Positions 29,878 through 42,288 of a DNA stretch of 55,550 bases are shown here, one piece after another. Made by a program: the position numbers and the translations under genes. This DNA is from UBA7396 sp047637875 (lineage in GTDB: Bacteria; Patescibacteriota; Gracilibacteria; BD1-5; UBA6164), in contig JBLJBH010000024.1 of assembly GCA_047637875.1 (NCBI GenBank), positions 1-55,550 on the forward strand, in the 5' to 3' direction. The first letter of the stretch is position 1. Every line of letters starts with the position of its first letter. A model generated the notes under the pieces. That model was not told the DNA's origin and ran no database searches. It saw nothing but the letters and a program-made list of their open reading frames with translations.

Positions 29878-31725
29878 CTATTTAAAGGTATAATTTTTCC
29901 CATCATTTTTCTCTATTTCTCATTTTGAAATTAATTCATGGATGAAAGTATTCCATTTATCTTTACTTAAGTTATATGGAGAACTCATAGCAGTTTTGAG
30001 TGAAATCATATTTGATTTCTTAGCATATTCATAGTACTTATTGATATTTTCATCTTCAAAATGAGGCTGATATACAAAATTCTCTCAAATCCATTTTTTT
30101 AATTCTACTTGAGTGAGGTTATATCATTTAAATTCTTGCACTATCTGAGAATCTTCGGTGTAAAAAGTATTGTATTTCTTCATGGAGCTAATTCTTTTAT
30201 TCTCTTCGAAAGATAGTCACCTTGAGGCAATATCAACCTCGTCTTTATTATTCATCTTTAATATAAATTTTGCTTGGATATTAGCGAGCAGTTTTCAAAC
30301 ACTACTATCGGCATCTTTTCTTAAAGACTGCGAAATAAGAAAAAGTTTAATTCACACCGATGCTCATTTTGAAAGCAAATTATTCAAGATATTTCCGATT
30401 TGTATCACATCTTCTTTATCAAGTGAAGTGAAAAGTGAAAGCAATTCGTTTATCACAATAATCTTTTCTTTCATTGGATTGTGAGGATGTGCTTTATTGA
30501 AATTTACAATATTTGATGAAATTCAAACGAGTTGTTGTCTTTGAGTTATTTCATCTTCAAGTTTTTTCAAAATATCTACATATTCATTTAAGTCTGGATA
30601 TCTAAAGATTCAGTATGGTTCAAGGTTTTTTAAGTATTCCGCGTCACTTTGTTTTGTATCATAGAAGTACAATTCAATATTATTGTAATGATGAATATTA
30701 TAGAGGACTCAAAAAATGAAGTTCAACATGAATACATCTTTTCAGCTTCTGGAAGCTCATACCACGAAACTATGAACTAATTTTTGAGTTTCTAAAATAT
30801 AGTTTTCATAGCAAATTCAGGAATCTTTTTTAACACTTGGATAAAATCACATAAGAATTTGATTTTTATCTAAGTGAATACTTTTAAAATCGAGTGTTTT
30901 ATTAATCCATAAATTTCTTTTAATAAAAAAGAGTGTAATATAATCGAGTGATTCTGTATCAATAGATAAATCATATTCTTCTGGAAAAATCATGAGTATT
31001 TCTTCTTTGATATCAAGAATTTTATTTTTCAAATTTTCTGATGTAAAAGTTCATTTTGAAATTTGTAACCACATACATCCATCAAACGACTGAAAATTTT
31101 TTGAAAGAGTTACTCATTTACTCACATGTTTTGAAAGTATTTCTTGTAGTCAATTAAAAATACTTTTATATTCAAAAGGAGTTAACAAGTCATTGAGTTC
31201 TCATTGGGATACAACAAGATTATTTTTAAATATATGAGTGAAAAACATTCTGTGTGTTTTCCAGAGATATCAAAAATGGTTCATTTTTGTATATTTATAA
31301 ATCCACTCCAGATATGTTTTGGTAATGAGTAGTTTTCTGTCATTACAAAAGAAAGTTTTAGATACTAAGTTTAATACCATCTTGAAATAAAGTTTGAGAA
31401 ATTCAAATATGATATCTTTTATCAGATGAAACATATATGGAATTAATCTTATAGTTCACATTATAAAAACAATAAGAAGTATCCCAGCAATAAGTATTCA
31501 AAAAATAGGATTTAAACTTTCAAAATAGAGTTTTATAGGGACTCAAATATGCTGATAGAGATATGTTGCCGTATCAATAGTTATAGTCATATAGTTAATA
31601 TTGAACGCATTTCCATTGAAAATATTAGCAAAAATGAAAGTTCCAATAACAATAATACTTCCAGTCAAAAAAGATATCGGTCAAAAGGCAAAAATAAACA
31701 ACAGAAATCTTTTAAAATTTTTCAT
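29878..31725 (-). CDS. Membrane-anchored FtsK/SpoIIIE-type ATPase
   Basis: 615 aa. Two N-terminal membrane spans (about residues 8-32 and 66-92) precede a cytoplasmic part. Walker A VVGASRSGKDVFML is near residue 325 and Walker B EKIIVINELLSLF near 440, followed by GASVGIKLFLISQSLRKDA, the usual sensor segment. The C-terminal 100 residues may include a small winged domain (NLSKDKWNTFIHELISKGEI). FtsK/TraD-like proteins move DNA through membranes. It is the island 2 counterpart of the soluble ATPase at 17247 and lies 22 nt after a homologue of the 21333 protein. Confidence 0.8.
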
Positions 31726-31747
31726 AAGAGAAAATTAGAAAATAGAA

Positions 31748-32104
31748 TTAAACGTCATATCTTGATTGCTCAAAAAGATTTTGAATATCCTCATTTTTAA
31801 ACCATAAATGACTATCAATGTAATTGGTAAATATTTCGTATAACTCATTATTATCTCTGTATTCGCTCAGGTTTTTTACATTCAATATATCTTCTATTTG
31901 TGACTGGTTCTCTCTGATAAATTCTTCAGCGATTTTATAGATAAGATCATAGTTGATAATATTAATATTGATATCTCAGTAGTTACTTTTTATCTCTTGT
32001 ACATCTATCTCTATTTTGTTATTATGAGAAAGTTCCAGAGTAAATATAACATCTGAATATCCACACTCTAAAAGTTGTGACAAAAGTGATATGGCAGATT
32101 CCAT
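31748..32104 (-). CDS. Hypothetical protein, paralogue of the 21333 gene
   Basis: 118 aa. MESAISLLSQLLECGYSDVI at the start and YEIFTNYIDSHLWFKNEDIQ near the end align with the island 1 protein. Conserved Trp/His in HLWF suggests a functional site. It is first in the operon with the FtsK-type ATPase and follows a control region with two palindromes. Function unknown. Confidence 0.65.
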
Positions 32105-32129
32105 AGGTGTAAAAATTAAAATATAGTGA

Positions 32130-32186
32130 TACCAAAATTTGGTAACTTTGGTATAAAAGTAGCAAAGGTTTTATTAGTACTAATAA
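32130..32186 (-). promoter_or_regulatory. Palindromic operators of the island 2 ATPase operon
   Basis: TACCAAAATTTGGTA (32130-32144) is a perfect palindrome with a half-site TTTGGTAT following at once, and TTATTAGTACTAATAA (32171-32186) is a perfect 16-bp palindrome. They lie 26-82 bp upstream of the 32104 start, as expected for repressor sites. Confidence 0.6.
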
Positions 32187-32286
32187 GTAAATTTTCAGGT
32201 TATGTTAAAGAACTCATTCAAGATATTTTGCTCAAGCAGGAGTATCATATATTTTTTAAAAATAATTTTTAGGGATGGAAATGTGA

Positions 32287-32326
32287 CAAAAAACTCAACT
32301 ATTGGTAAAAATAGTTGAGTTTTTTG
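32287..32326. terminator. Strong bidirectional terminator
   Basis: AAAAAACTCAACTAT/ATAGTTGAGTTTTTT, a 15-bp stem with an 8-nt loop and T runs. It ends the minus-strand genes from 34262 to 32358. Confidence 0.85.
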
Positions 32327-32357
32327 TATTGGGATGCCGTCTCATTTCTGTCACGAA

Positions 32358-33173
32358 TTATATCATTTTTGTCGAAATTTCTCATTTTGAATTGATTTCT
32401 ACTTCAAATCAAAGGTATTTTGAAACTTTTTTATTTAATCATCTTATAGTATTGGTTCTTAAATCATCGATATTAAAAGAAAATGTTTTTTTCAGTGTAG
32501 TAAAAGTGTCTTTATGTTCATTGATATCAAATTTAGAATCTGGAGAAAGAATAAGTAATTGAAGAATTTTTGCATATACTCAATAGTTTCAAAGTACTAT
32601 CGTTTCTCACTCAGAAATAAGAGTATCATCTTGTATATGAAGAAAATTCTTTTCATTGATATTGAGCGTGTTTATAAGACTCTTCGATGAAATATATTTC
32701 CCATTTTCATCCAGATGTACTGGAAATGAAATGAGTTTTTTATATCCATAAAGAACATCTTCATTAATATTGATAATTTTTTCTTTATTACATGAAATAT
32801 AAATCCATTTTTCAGCTATAAATTCATCTATTTTTCCATTATCTTTTCTATGAAAATAATCCAAGTGTTTTTTGAAAGCTTTTTCAAAATTTTCTTTATC
32901 TTGGGTAATTCATTCAATTTCAAAGCTATCTCAATGATTTATAACTTTAAATTCTCCTACTGATTTGATTTCAGATACTTTTGAAATTTTGATATATGAT
33001 AATTCATCACTAAATTCATATTTTTTTCACAATCATAAATAACAAGCCTTGTTTATTTCATCTAGTTTGAATTGATTATTTTCGCTAAAACCAAAAAAGT
33101 AATATCCATATGCGTCAAAGATATTGAGACTATTTTCTAGTGCAGGAGCTGTATAGAGGCTTAGGTATTGCAT
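32358..33173 (-). CDS. Hypothetical protein of the toxin-antitoxin cluster
   Basis: 271 aa, MQYLSLYTAPALENSLNIFD, then YYFFGFSENNQFKLDEINKA. It has two similar-sized halves, the second starting near SEGETIVLGNYGVYAKILQL, which suggests a two-domain alpha/beta protein. No catalytic motif is seen. It lies 8 nt after the toxin-like gene and ends at a strong terminator, so it is the third gene of that operon and might be an accessory or immunity factor. Confidence 0.6.
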
Positions 33174-33181
33174 ATGGGATA

Positions 33182-33589
33182 TTATAATATATTAAAATTT
33201 TTTGCGATTTCTTTATGATTATCTTTTATCACTTCTTTCCACCAAGATGTTTCTCCACTTCATCAAATATTTGTTTTCATATAAAGAAGTAAGATATGTA
33301 CTTCTTTTGTTAATTCATTTACATAGACTATAATTCTATTTCAAGAAGCATGAGCAGATATATTTGATCAGGCAATAGTAAATTCACATTTTGCTATATA
33401 TTGATTATCACAAATAAATATCTTCTCCACTTTTGTAGTTGTTAAATATTTATCAATATTACAACACATTATATCTATAAACATCCAAGTTTCTTTCCAT
33501 ACTGATTTATACTTTTTTTCAAAACTCTTTATATAATGTTTATTAGCATACTCACATACTAATAAACTATATTTATTATTAGTAGACAT
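33182..33589 (-). CDS. Probable toxin of a Panacea-type toxin-antitoxin pair
   Basis: 135 aa. FEKKYKSVWKETWMFIDIMC and EVHILLLYMKTNIGGSGETS followed by WWKEVIKDN are reminiscent of RelE/HigB-like small toxins, in which conserved basic residues and a C-terminal aromatic act on mRNA. The assignment is weak by sequence alone; the strong point is context: the start overlaps the end of a HTH-Panacea antitoxin gene by 11 nt, the usual order for such pairs. Four TGA glycines (AGS, SGN, GGSG). Confidence 0.5.
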
Positions 33590-34262
33590 TTTCTGGATCT
33601 TCTTGAGTTATGAGTACATATGGAATTATTTCTTTATCATCACACATACTCCAAGGAAGTTGTTGGTGAGTAAATTCAACTATTTCTTGAGTATTTTTAT
33701 ATTTCCACTTTTCAGCAATTTTATTTAACAAAGATTTTTCTTCTAGTGATAATTTTGAAGTATCAGGATATCATTTATTTGATATAAGATGTGAATTTCC
33801 ATCAATTTCTATAGATATTGACTCTTCATTAAATAACTCTTCTATCATGGTAAAGAATGCGTCTGGCACAGGTCATTGTTGGATTCTTCTATATTCTAAT
33901 GATGTTAGAGATTCTAAATTATTATAATACCAAGAAAAATCGGCTAAATAACAAAGTTTTGCTAATTTAGTTTTTGTAATTTTATATTTTGGTCATGTTC
34001 AATTCTCTATAAAGAATTTAATAATTTGTTTATATTTTTCCCAATCTGTTTTTTTAGTAACTCTTGTTCCAGTATCACTTGGTAAAAAATTATCAATATC
34101 TACTCATAATAATTCAGCTAATTTAACGGCTTGTCATAAAGTAGGTTCAATAAGTCACTTTTCAAGTTTTGAGAAAGTTTGGCGAGTAATTCCCAAATAT
34201 TTAGCTACATCATCTTGAGACTTATTTTTATCTTTACGAAGAGCTTCTATATTTGCATTCAT
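33579..34262 (-). CDS. HTH-Panacea (DUF4065) antitoxin
   Basis: 227 aa. An Xre-type helix-turn-helix at residues 1-62 (LRKDKNKSQDDVAKYLGITR, QTFSKLEKG, LAELLGVDIDNFL) is fused to a Panacea domain with KLAKLCYLADFSWYYNNLES, LTSLEYRRIQQGPVPDAF. Panacea proteins are antitoxins that neutralise many unrelated toxins by binding them, and the HTH represses the operon. A promoter with a palindrome lies directly upstream. The downstream overlapping gene is the likely toxin. Confidence 0.8.
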
Positions 34263-34290
34263 GTTTTTATAATTAGTTATATAAGAGAAT

Positions 34291-34350
34291 ATTATATTAT
34301 TTTTATTCTTTTGTCAAAACATTTAACATTATTTGTTAATTTTATTAACA
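34291..34350 (-). promoter_or_regulatory. Promoter and operator of the toxin-antitoxin operon
   Basis: On the minus strand TTGACA (34312-34317) is 15 nt from TATAAT (34291-34296), or 17 nt from the overlapping TAATAT. The palindrome TGTTAATTTTATTAACA (34334-34350) is just upstream, and a further TGTTAAA half-site lies between. It suits autoregulation by the HTH protein. Confidence 0.6.
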
Positions 34351-34378
34351 TTTTAATTTGACATTATTTAAAAAATCA

Positions 34379-35254
34379 TTATTTATCTATATTCAATAAA
34401 AATTTAATAAAATCAGCTTCAAATTTTGAGTTAGATTCTTTATAAATATTTTTATTTTTTAAAAACATATCCTTCTTAATATTTAATATACTTGAATTAG
34501 TTATTTCTAAAAATATCTTATTATCTAAATATTTTTCATAAAGAAATTGTAGATTATTTAAGTTATTATATCTTTTTTCAATATCATAAATATTATTTAT
34601 TCAGTTATCTTTGCTTAATTTAATTAAATCTATCCCCAAAGATTTATCTAAAAATGAGAAATTATAATCTTTTAAATAACAATAAGGGTAATTTATTTTT
34701 TTATCATATTTATTATTACTTTTGGTGTTATTACAAGTTCTACAAACTAAAATTAAATTATATGGGTTTAGTGATAACCATGGGTAATCATATCTACTAT
34801 AAAAATGGTCAATTTCAGTAGCTGTTGAAATTCAGTATTCATTAATTCATCAAAATAAATGATTAATTCAACATATAGGACATATTAAAATGCTTTCCTG
34901 TATTAGTATTCTTGAAGCAGCTTTTTTGTATAAATTTTTAAATATTCACGCATTTGTTGATAAACTTCAATTAATTTGAGTATATAATTCTGATTCTCAA
35001 TTTAAATTATATTTAGTTATTATTTTTTTATAATTACTTTCTGTTAATCATAAATCAGTTTGCCAATTTATTCATTTAATATAAATATCTTTTATAATAT
35101 TTAATATATCCTTTTTAGGAATATTATTTTTTAACTTTGCTAATTCTTTTGCAACATATAAATTAAAAATACATTCAATAAAATCAAAAACATTTTTTTC
35201 CTTTTGATATTTAGCTAATATAGATTTATTCCACACATTATTTTTTATTCTCAT
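34379..35254 (-). CDS. HNH endonuclease, PtuB-like
   Basis: 291 aa. The HNH/zinc-finger region is CPICGINHLFGG (about residues 128-139), TEIDHFYSRYDYPWLSLNPY and NLILVCRTCNNTKSN (about 150-190), with the catalytic DH and the four zinc cysteines present. It overlaps the ATPase gene by 10 nt (ATATGAGAATAA: ATG starts this gene, TGA is Gly and TAA stops the ATPase). ATPase followed by HNH nuclease is the Septu anti-phage arrangement, in which the nuclease cuts nucleic acids once released by the ATPase. Confidence 0.7.
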
Positions 35255-37440
35255 ATTTTAATTTTTAATATTTCAAAATATTTTCATAGTAAAAATACTA
35301 AAATTGAAGTACTTTCAATTTTAGTAATATTTTTATCCCAATCCTCTTTTATATCAATATCAAATTTAGATTCATAATCCTCTTTTATTTTTGGTATATC
35401 ATTTCAATTAAGTAACTCTCAATTATTAATATCAATTCTTTCTTTAAAAAAATCTATTCTATTTTTTAAAAAATCTGTACTATATTTTCATGATAAATCT
35501 TTTAAATCAAATAAATATTCTCATAGTTCATATTGGGTTTTTCAAAAAATATTATCCATTTCTTCAATACAACTACTACTATCTTTTTTTAATTTAAATA
35601 TATTTTCTTTAATATCTGCTGGAATAAATGTTGATTGTGTAGATATATAAAATTCTATTTTATTATCTAATCCTAAACTTTTCGTTAATTCTCTTAAATT
35701 TGATATAAAAATTTGTTCTATTCAAGGGTGTAAATGGATTTCAGGTTCATCTATAAAAATATAATAATTTCATTTAAAGTTTTTATCAAATTTATCAATA
35801 ATAATAAAAATAATATCTATTAAAGAATTTTCTCAAGCGCTTAGTTGAATATGCTTATCATCAGTAACCAATGAGAAATCTACATTACTAATAAATGCTG
35901 TTCTAAATCAATGTTTAAATAGTTTAGGAAAATCTTCAATGGATTTAATTAATCAATTGATTCAATTAAATTTAAAAATAGAATTTCAATAAGGATTAGT
36001 AAAACTATTTTTATAATATAAATCAATATAGTCTGATTTGTAATTTTTTAAATCAGTTGTATGATCAGCATCTTTATATAAGTTATAGAAGAAGTTTAAT
36101 AAATCTTTATAATAACTAAATTCTTCCATTTCATCATCAATGTTTTCAAAAGTATCAAAGCGAACAAAATCATTATTATATTTTGTCATATTATATCAAT
36201 ATTCAAAAATTCATGCATTCTGAGAAAAAGTAACTATTTTGTCTTTATCGTTAGCTTTAGTAAAAATGTTATATATATCGTCTAATATTTTTACTTTATC
36301 ATATATATATTCACTTCTTGAAGGATTTAAATCATCTAATTTCATAAAAACATCTTTTAAATCTGGAATGATTGATAATTCATCATCTTCGACTGAAAGA
36401 AAAGGAAAAGTAAGTCTATTAATAGACATATTCTTTTCATATATATTTGCAAAACTAATTAAATAAAATATTTTTATATAAATATTAACTAAATTAATGT
36501 TTCCTATTTCAGTAATTATTTGATTATTTAATATTTTGTTTAATAGTCATAAATATAACTCGTATCAGTTTCTAATATATTTATTAAATATAAGTTTTCA
36601 AAATAAATTTTCACCAGTTATATACTTTAAATTTAAACTTAAATTATATCATAATTGATTAATAATTTTTGATAAAAAATAGATTTTTTCTTTATCTAAG
36701 TTTTCAATGATGTTATTTATAGTATTATTTCTAGAATTACTTAAATCATATATATTTAATTTTTCTAAGTTTATTGTTTTTTCTTTTTGAATATCATAGT
36801 ATGTACTAATAAATTCAGACTTTTTAGTTGATTTTATAAATTCATCCTTTTGATTCTTATATGAAATATATTTATTACCGAGATCTTCAAATATTTTAAA
36901 ATCACATAAATTTTCATCAAATAAAATCGTACTTAATAATTTTCAAGTTTTATGAGAGATTATAAATGTTTCAATTTCTTCATATACAGAAAAGTCATCA
37001 AAAAATATATCTCATAATTTATATTTTCAATTTTCAAAGATAAAACATAAATTATTATCTCTTTCAAATATTTTTTGTATTGTCGTTAAATTATTTTCAT
37101 ATCAATTAATAGTTAAATTATTTTCATTAGATGTAAACACAAATTCAGCACCTGAGTTAAAAACTAGTTTTAGATATAAATTACTTGAAATTTCATAATA
37201 ATTAAAAATTTTCTTTAATAATATAATATCTACTTTATCAAACTCAGCTTTATTTAGTTGATATTTATTTATTAAATTAATAAAATTTACAAATGTAAAA
37301 ATCAGCTCTAAAAGAGTTGTCTTTCATGCTCAATTATTTCCACAAAACAACCTAAATGACTCATTATTATCAAAATTTAGATTTATATCTTTTCAATTAT
37401 TTAAGTAATTGTAATTTTTTATTGTTATTTCCTTTATCAT
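35245..37440 (-). CDS. AAA/SMC-like ATPase, PtuA-like
   Basis: 731 aa. Walker A GNNGAGKTT is at residues 34-42, the ABC signature QLSAGENSLIDIIF near 545, Walker B YYIFIDEPEIHLHPG near 575 and an ISTQS segment after it. This AAA_21/OLD-type ABC ATPase architecture is shared by PtuA of Septu and by retron ATPases. It would act as the sensor or regulator of the HNH nuclease. The start codon lies at the edge of a 28-bp tandem duplication that puts an identical ATG 28 nt upstream in another frame. Confidence 0.75.
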
Positions 37441-37468
37441 AATTTTTTATTGTTATTTCCTTTATCAT
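37413..37468 (-). repeat. 28-bp tandem duplication over a start codon
   Basis: 37413-37440 and 37441-37468 are identical. Each holds a copy of the start ATGATAAAGGAAATAAC. The upstream copy gives a 23-codon out-of-frame ORF that would compete for ribosomes. Confidence 0.9.
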
Positions 37469-37695
37469 AATTTTGTATTTTTTAATAAATTAATTATATC
37501 TATCCTTCAAGCATTAATTTTTCTAAAGAAAATTTTTTTTATGTAAAAGCACTTTATAAAAACTCTAAAATTTTCTAATCGCTAATTCAATAAAAATCTA
37601 ATCTATTATCCTCAATAAAGGAATCATCTTCCCTATCAAGATTACTCTTTCTATATTTAAAATAGTTTCATAACATAAAATATTTTGATCATAAA

Positions 37696-38661
37696 CTATA
37701 TATCACTTAATTTCTTATCCTCTTTTAAATAAACATAATATGTATTTCTAATAAAAGACGGAGTTAAAAATATTTTATAAATAAAAAATAGTAAAATAAC
37801 TCAAATAAATAATGTTATACTAAATGGAATATCTTTTTTAATTAAATCAATTATTTTTTCTGTATTTAAAGATATTTTTCAAATAATTAATTGAACAATA
37901 AAATAAAACCATCCCACTATAATTAAAGTTAGCTTAATAAAATTTTCAATTCTATTTCAATAAATTAAATATGGGTTAATCTCCTCTAATTCAGATTTAT
38001 CTATTTTTAACAAAGAATTATAAATAACTCTTTTTTCTTTCCTTGATACTATTTTATATCAAATTTTAGGAGTTAATATAGTGATTTTAATCAGTAAAAA
38101 TAAATCTAACAAATCATTTCTATATTTGTATACATATTCACATCACAATATAATGACAGAAATTCAAAACAGCCAAAAATATCCATAAATGGTGTATTTA
38201 CTATATGTATGAGATAGTTCATTAAACAAAGTTAAATTTTTATCAAACTTTAAAAATATAAAAATAATAATAGTAATAACTATAGATATAACTCAAAAAA
38301 TTTTTATTCATCAATAAAATATCTTATCTTTAATTATTTGAGTTTTATAATGTTTTATCAAATTATAAAAGTAGAATATATATCAAAAAGTTAATAAAGA
38401 GTAAAGTGATACTATAAATAAAAGTGATAAAATAGTTTTTATAATATTCAAAGTTAATTCATTTCAATCAAGCAAAGATATAAAATTTGATTTGTATAAT
38501 AGATAAATAATAAAGAATAAGAAAAACACAATAAAAAATGTAATAGAAATTAAAACAATATTATTACTATTTAAAAGACTTATATTAATTTTCTTATCAT
38601 TAAGTATAGTATCTAGGATTTTTCTTGTTAAAGAATCATGTAATTTTTTGTAATTATTCAT
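37696..38661 (-). CDS. Multi-spanning membrane protein
   Basis: 321 aa. About six membrane helices are visible: ISITFFIVFFLFFIIYLLY, IKTILSLLFIVSLYSLLTF, IKIFGVISIVITIIIFIFL, YGYFWLFGISVIILGC, LTLIIVGWFYFIVQLII and ITLFIGVILLFFIYKIFL. The segments between are basic and short, one loop (LTPKIGYKIVSRKEKRVIYNS) being larger. No known motif. It follows the 1198-aa HNH protein by 25 nt, in one operon. Confidence 0.7.
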
Positions 38662-38686
38662 AAATATTAAAAAATTATATAAAATA

Positions 38687-41600
38687 TTATCTATCTAATT
38701 CTACATCTTCATCTAATCTTTTTGCATCTCAAATATAACTATCTCAAATATCTCTTAAAATTTTTGCCGTTTTAGGATATTGAGTCTCCATTTTTTTTGC
38801 ATCATCATAGAAGTTATTTGCTAAAGCTCTTTCTTGTTCTCATCAATCATAAATCCCCCTACTTGTAACTCATCTTGCATTTCTTTTTCAAATTGAAAAT
38901 CAAATAATAATATCATTATTAGATTCTTCTTCTATTATTTTTCTTACTTCTTCACATGGCCAGATTCAGTCAGTTCATATTGAACAATGAATTAGTAATT
39001 CTCATAACTTTTGTGATCAAACCTCATATCTATCTTTATCTTTTAATTGAGCTAAAACTTTTTGAATCCAATTTTTTAAAATATTATAATCTATTTTTCA
39101 GTTATTATCTCAAGGTATTGTATTAATTTTTCTAAGAATCTCATATGAATTAAGTGCAATACTTTTTTGTTGATCTGAAACTTCTTCTTTGACTCAATTA
39201 TGAGCTTTATAAACATTACAAACTAAATCAACAAATAACTCAGGTAATTTTTCTATAAATCTATTAATTATTTTAGGATTTTCTATTACCTTTACATAAA
39301 TAATTTCAATATTAAATATTTTATCTTCTGAAATTCTTCATTTATCTAATTCACTATACAAGTAATCTAAAATTCTTTCTAATTCATATTCTAAAGAGTG
39401 TATGTGTCCTATTTTTTTATTAATAAAATGAACTAATTTTTCTAATGTTTCAATTATTAAATCATTATCTAAATAATTTAACTTGTTATCATGCTCAAAC
39501 ATTCATATTTCATTAAATGCAATATAAGTCAATCAATATTTATTTAACTCTGAAATATAGTAATTTATTTCTGAATAGTCATCATCTTGAAAGTACCTAT
39601 ATGAGTTATTTTTTCAAAAATTTTCCCAAAATATTTTTTGATTATCCTCGCTCTCTCATTTTAATATCAAAAGAACTCTCGTATCTAGTCTTAATCATAC
39701 TAGAAAGTTAATTTTCATCATGTTATTTTTAAATGATTTCAAACTAGATAATTTTAAAGAAATTAACTTATCATTTTGCAAATCAAGTATATTAATAAAA
39801 GTTTTTGCAAAACTGTTAAAATTAATATTATCACTTCCTAATAGTTGAAATATTTCTTCAAATAATTTAGTTTTTAATCATGAGTCAATTATGGTCTTTA
39901 CAATAAACCTTTTTTCATTTAATTTATCAACTATATCTAATATTCATTCAAATCAATTTTCTTTATAGATCTTTTTTAATACCTCAATTCTTTTATCATA
40001 TAAAATCTTTTCATCTCTTTTCCAACCTCTTTCTTCTTTTGAATATTTATCTAATTGAGATATTATAATTTTATTATAAGTTTCAAATAATGAGATATTA
40101 TAATTAAAATCATTGTTTAAAATTATTCTATTATATAAAGATATTAGTTTTTCTTTAGCATCATTATGATTTGTTAATAATGAATCGTGTCAATATACTT
40201 GATTATGATGTAATCTTCTTTCTATGATTTCTTGTAATTTATTGATAACAAAATTATTATGAATTTGTGAAAAATCATAACTTAATAAAATATCTAATAA
40301 TTTATTAAAGCTTTCGATAGAAAATTTTGTTGATAAATCTAATACTTCACAAATCTTCCCATCTATATCACTTTGAAAAATTTCTAATAAAATATTAATA
40401 ATTCATTGCATATATTGAAAATAATCCTTGCGAATAACATCTAGCATCTCTGTATTCCAATTTTGATATATTGGTTTAGCTAATCAACTAGAAGAAGACT
40501 GATTAAATAATTTTATTAATAGTAAAAAAAGAACATCTTTATTTGGAATAGAATTCAGTAATTCTAATCTTTTATCTATATCCAAAAATGTATTATTTAA
40601 CCAAGGTAAAAATATTTCTGATAATGTTCAAATAGGTCTATTAGCATAATTATCTCTAATATTTGCATCATATTTTTCTGCTAATTTAAATAAAATCTGA
40701 ACTACTCTAGTAACATATTCAGGACTCCATGATAATTTTTCTAATGACCATAATAATTGTGTGAAAGCCCCATCTCATCACATTAAAATATCTCATTGCT
40801 CAAATATTCATCATAAATTATCGATATTTGCATCTATATAACCTAAAAAAATATTAGGTGAGGATTCAGCAATATTTTGAATATTTGGTCATAATGAATT
40901 AAGTAATTTTGAAACGTCTTTCTCAGAACTTAATACAGTATTAACAATGGATTCAACTACACTTGTAATTTTATGATTATTTAATGTTCATAATAATACT
41001 AAAGAATCGCCTAATCACTTCTTACTTCTTAATGAAAATTCTGGTCTCTTATCCGTAATAATATTTGCCATCCATCTTTCAGATGGTGGTAACTCTATTC
41101 TTGGATCCAAATCTGATAATGCTATTTCAGAAACAAACTTAAATCTAGTTAAAATAGATTCATTTATATTTTCCTCAATAAAAGGTCTTAAATCATTTTT
41201 TGAAATTAATTGCCAAACATCTGCTATTTTTCTTATAGGAGAATCATCTTTTTTCTCTAATTCATGCAAAATCTCTACAAATTCGTCATATTCTTTTTTT
41301 GATAAATATTTTACTAATTCTTTATCAGTATCTTCTTTCCACTCAGTAATTAGAAATATTGTCATTAAAACATTTTTATCTATTGACTCATACCATTCTG
41401 GAATTAAATTATCATTAAGTTTTAATCTAGAGTCCCTTAAAATAGGAAATAAATATCCTTTTGTATCTCTGTAAATATTTTCAGCTATTCCTTCATCTCA
41501 TATCATATCCTTTAAAGCAGATATTCTTGAAAGTCTATCCATTACTCATAAATCAATATTTACATCAAAATGAATATTATATAATAATTCCTTTCATCTA

Positions 41601-42283
41601 TATAAAACTATATTATGTCATTGTTCAATTAAAATTCAAATATTCGATGGGATAAATCATTTAACAGGAATTATAGTAAATATTTTTCATTCTTCTCAAC
41701 CAATTATTTGATTTAATTCGTTCTGATTATTAATTATTATTGGAATAATATTATTATCCTCAAAACTAATAGATATTAAACTAGCAAATATAAATAAATA
41801 AGACTCTATCATAGAATCTGATTTTATTTCTATTTTTTGTCATCATTTTTTTAGTTCATCTAAAAACACTTCAACTTGCTTTTCTCTTCAATTTAACAAT
41901 AAACTAGGTTGAATTTTCATTTTTGTTGTAGAAGAAACTTGATTCCAAATTAAATTAGGTGTTAATAATCATTTATATTTTTGAAGTGAAATTTCTTTCC
42001 ATTTATTTAATAATTCAATAGGATAATCTCAAGGAGATTTATCAATTTTTGAATGACAGTTTGGGCATAAAACAATTAGATTTTCAAATGAATTGTCATG
42101 TTCATTATCTGGATTTCATCTTGGTCAATCAGAACTATGTCATACTATATGGGCAAGTTCTCAAATATTAGAAATACTAGAGTTTAAATCAATTATTTTT
42201 TCATTACACTCTGGATTTTGACATCTTCATCACGAAAGTGCATATAACTGATTTTGTATTTTTTGTGGAATAGTTCTAGTCAT
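38687..42283 (-). CDS. 1198-aa protein with N-terminal HNH nuclease
   Basis: The first 80 residues form an HNH domain: CQNPEC with Cys21 and Cys26, ELAHIVGH with His45, Asn68 in FENLIVLCPNCH with Cys73, Cys76 and His77. The remaining 1100 residues are almost all helical with many LxxL repeats and no second known catalytic motif, suggesting a large sensor or scaffold. The end, AKKMETQYPKTAKILRDIGD, recalls the C-terminus of large bacterial defence ATPases, but this is an impression. It is flanked within 5 and 25 nt by two membrane-protein genes. Confidence 0.75.
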
Positions 42284-42288
42284 ATAAA

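Noticed and set aside
30170..30484. 104-aa plus-strand ORF
   Set aside because: It is antisense to the Walker B region of the FtsK-type ATPase gene.
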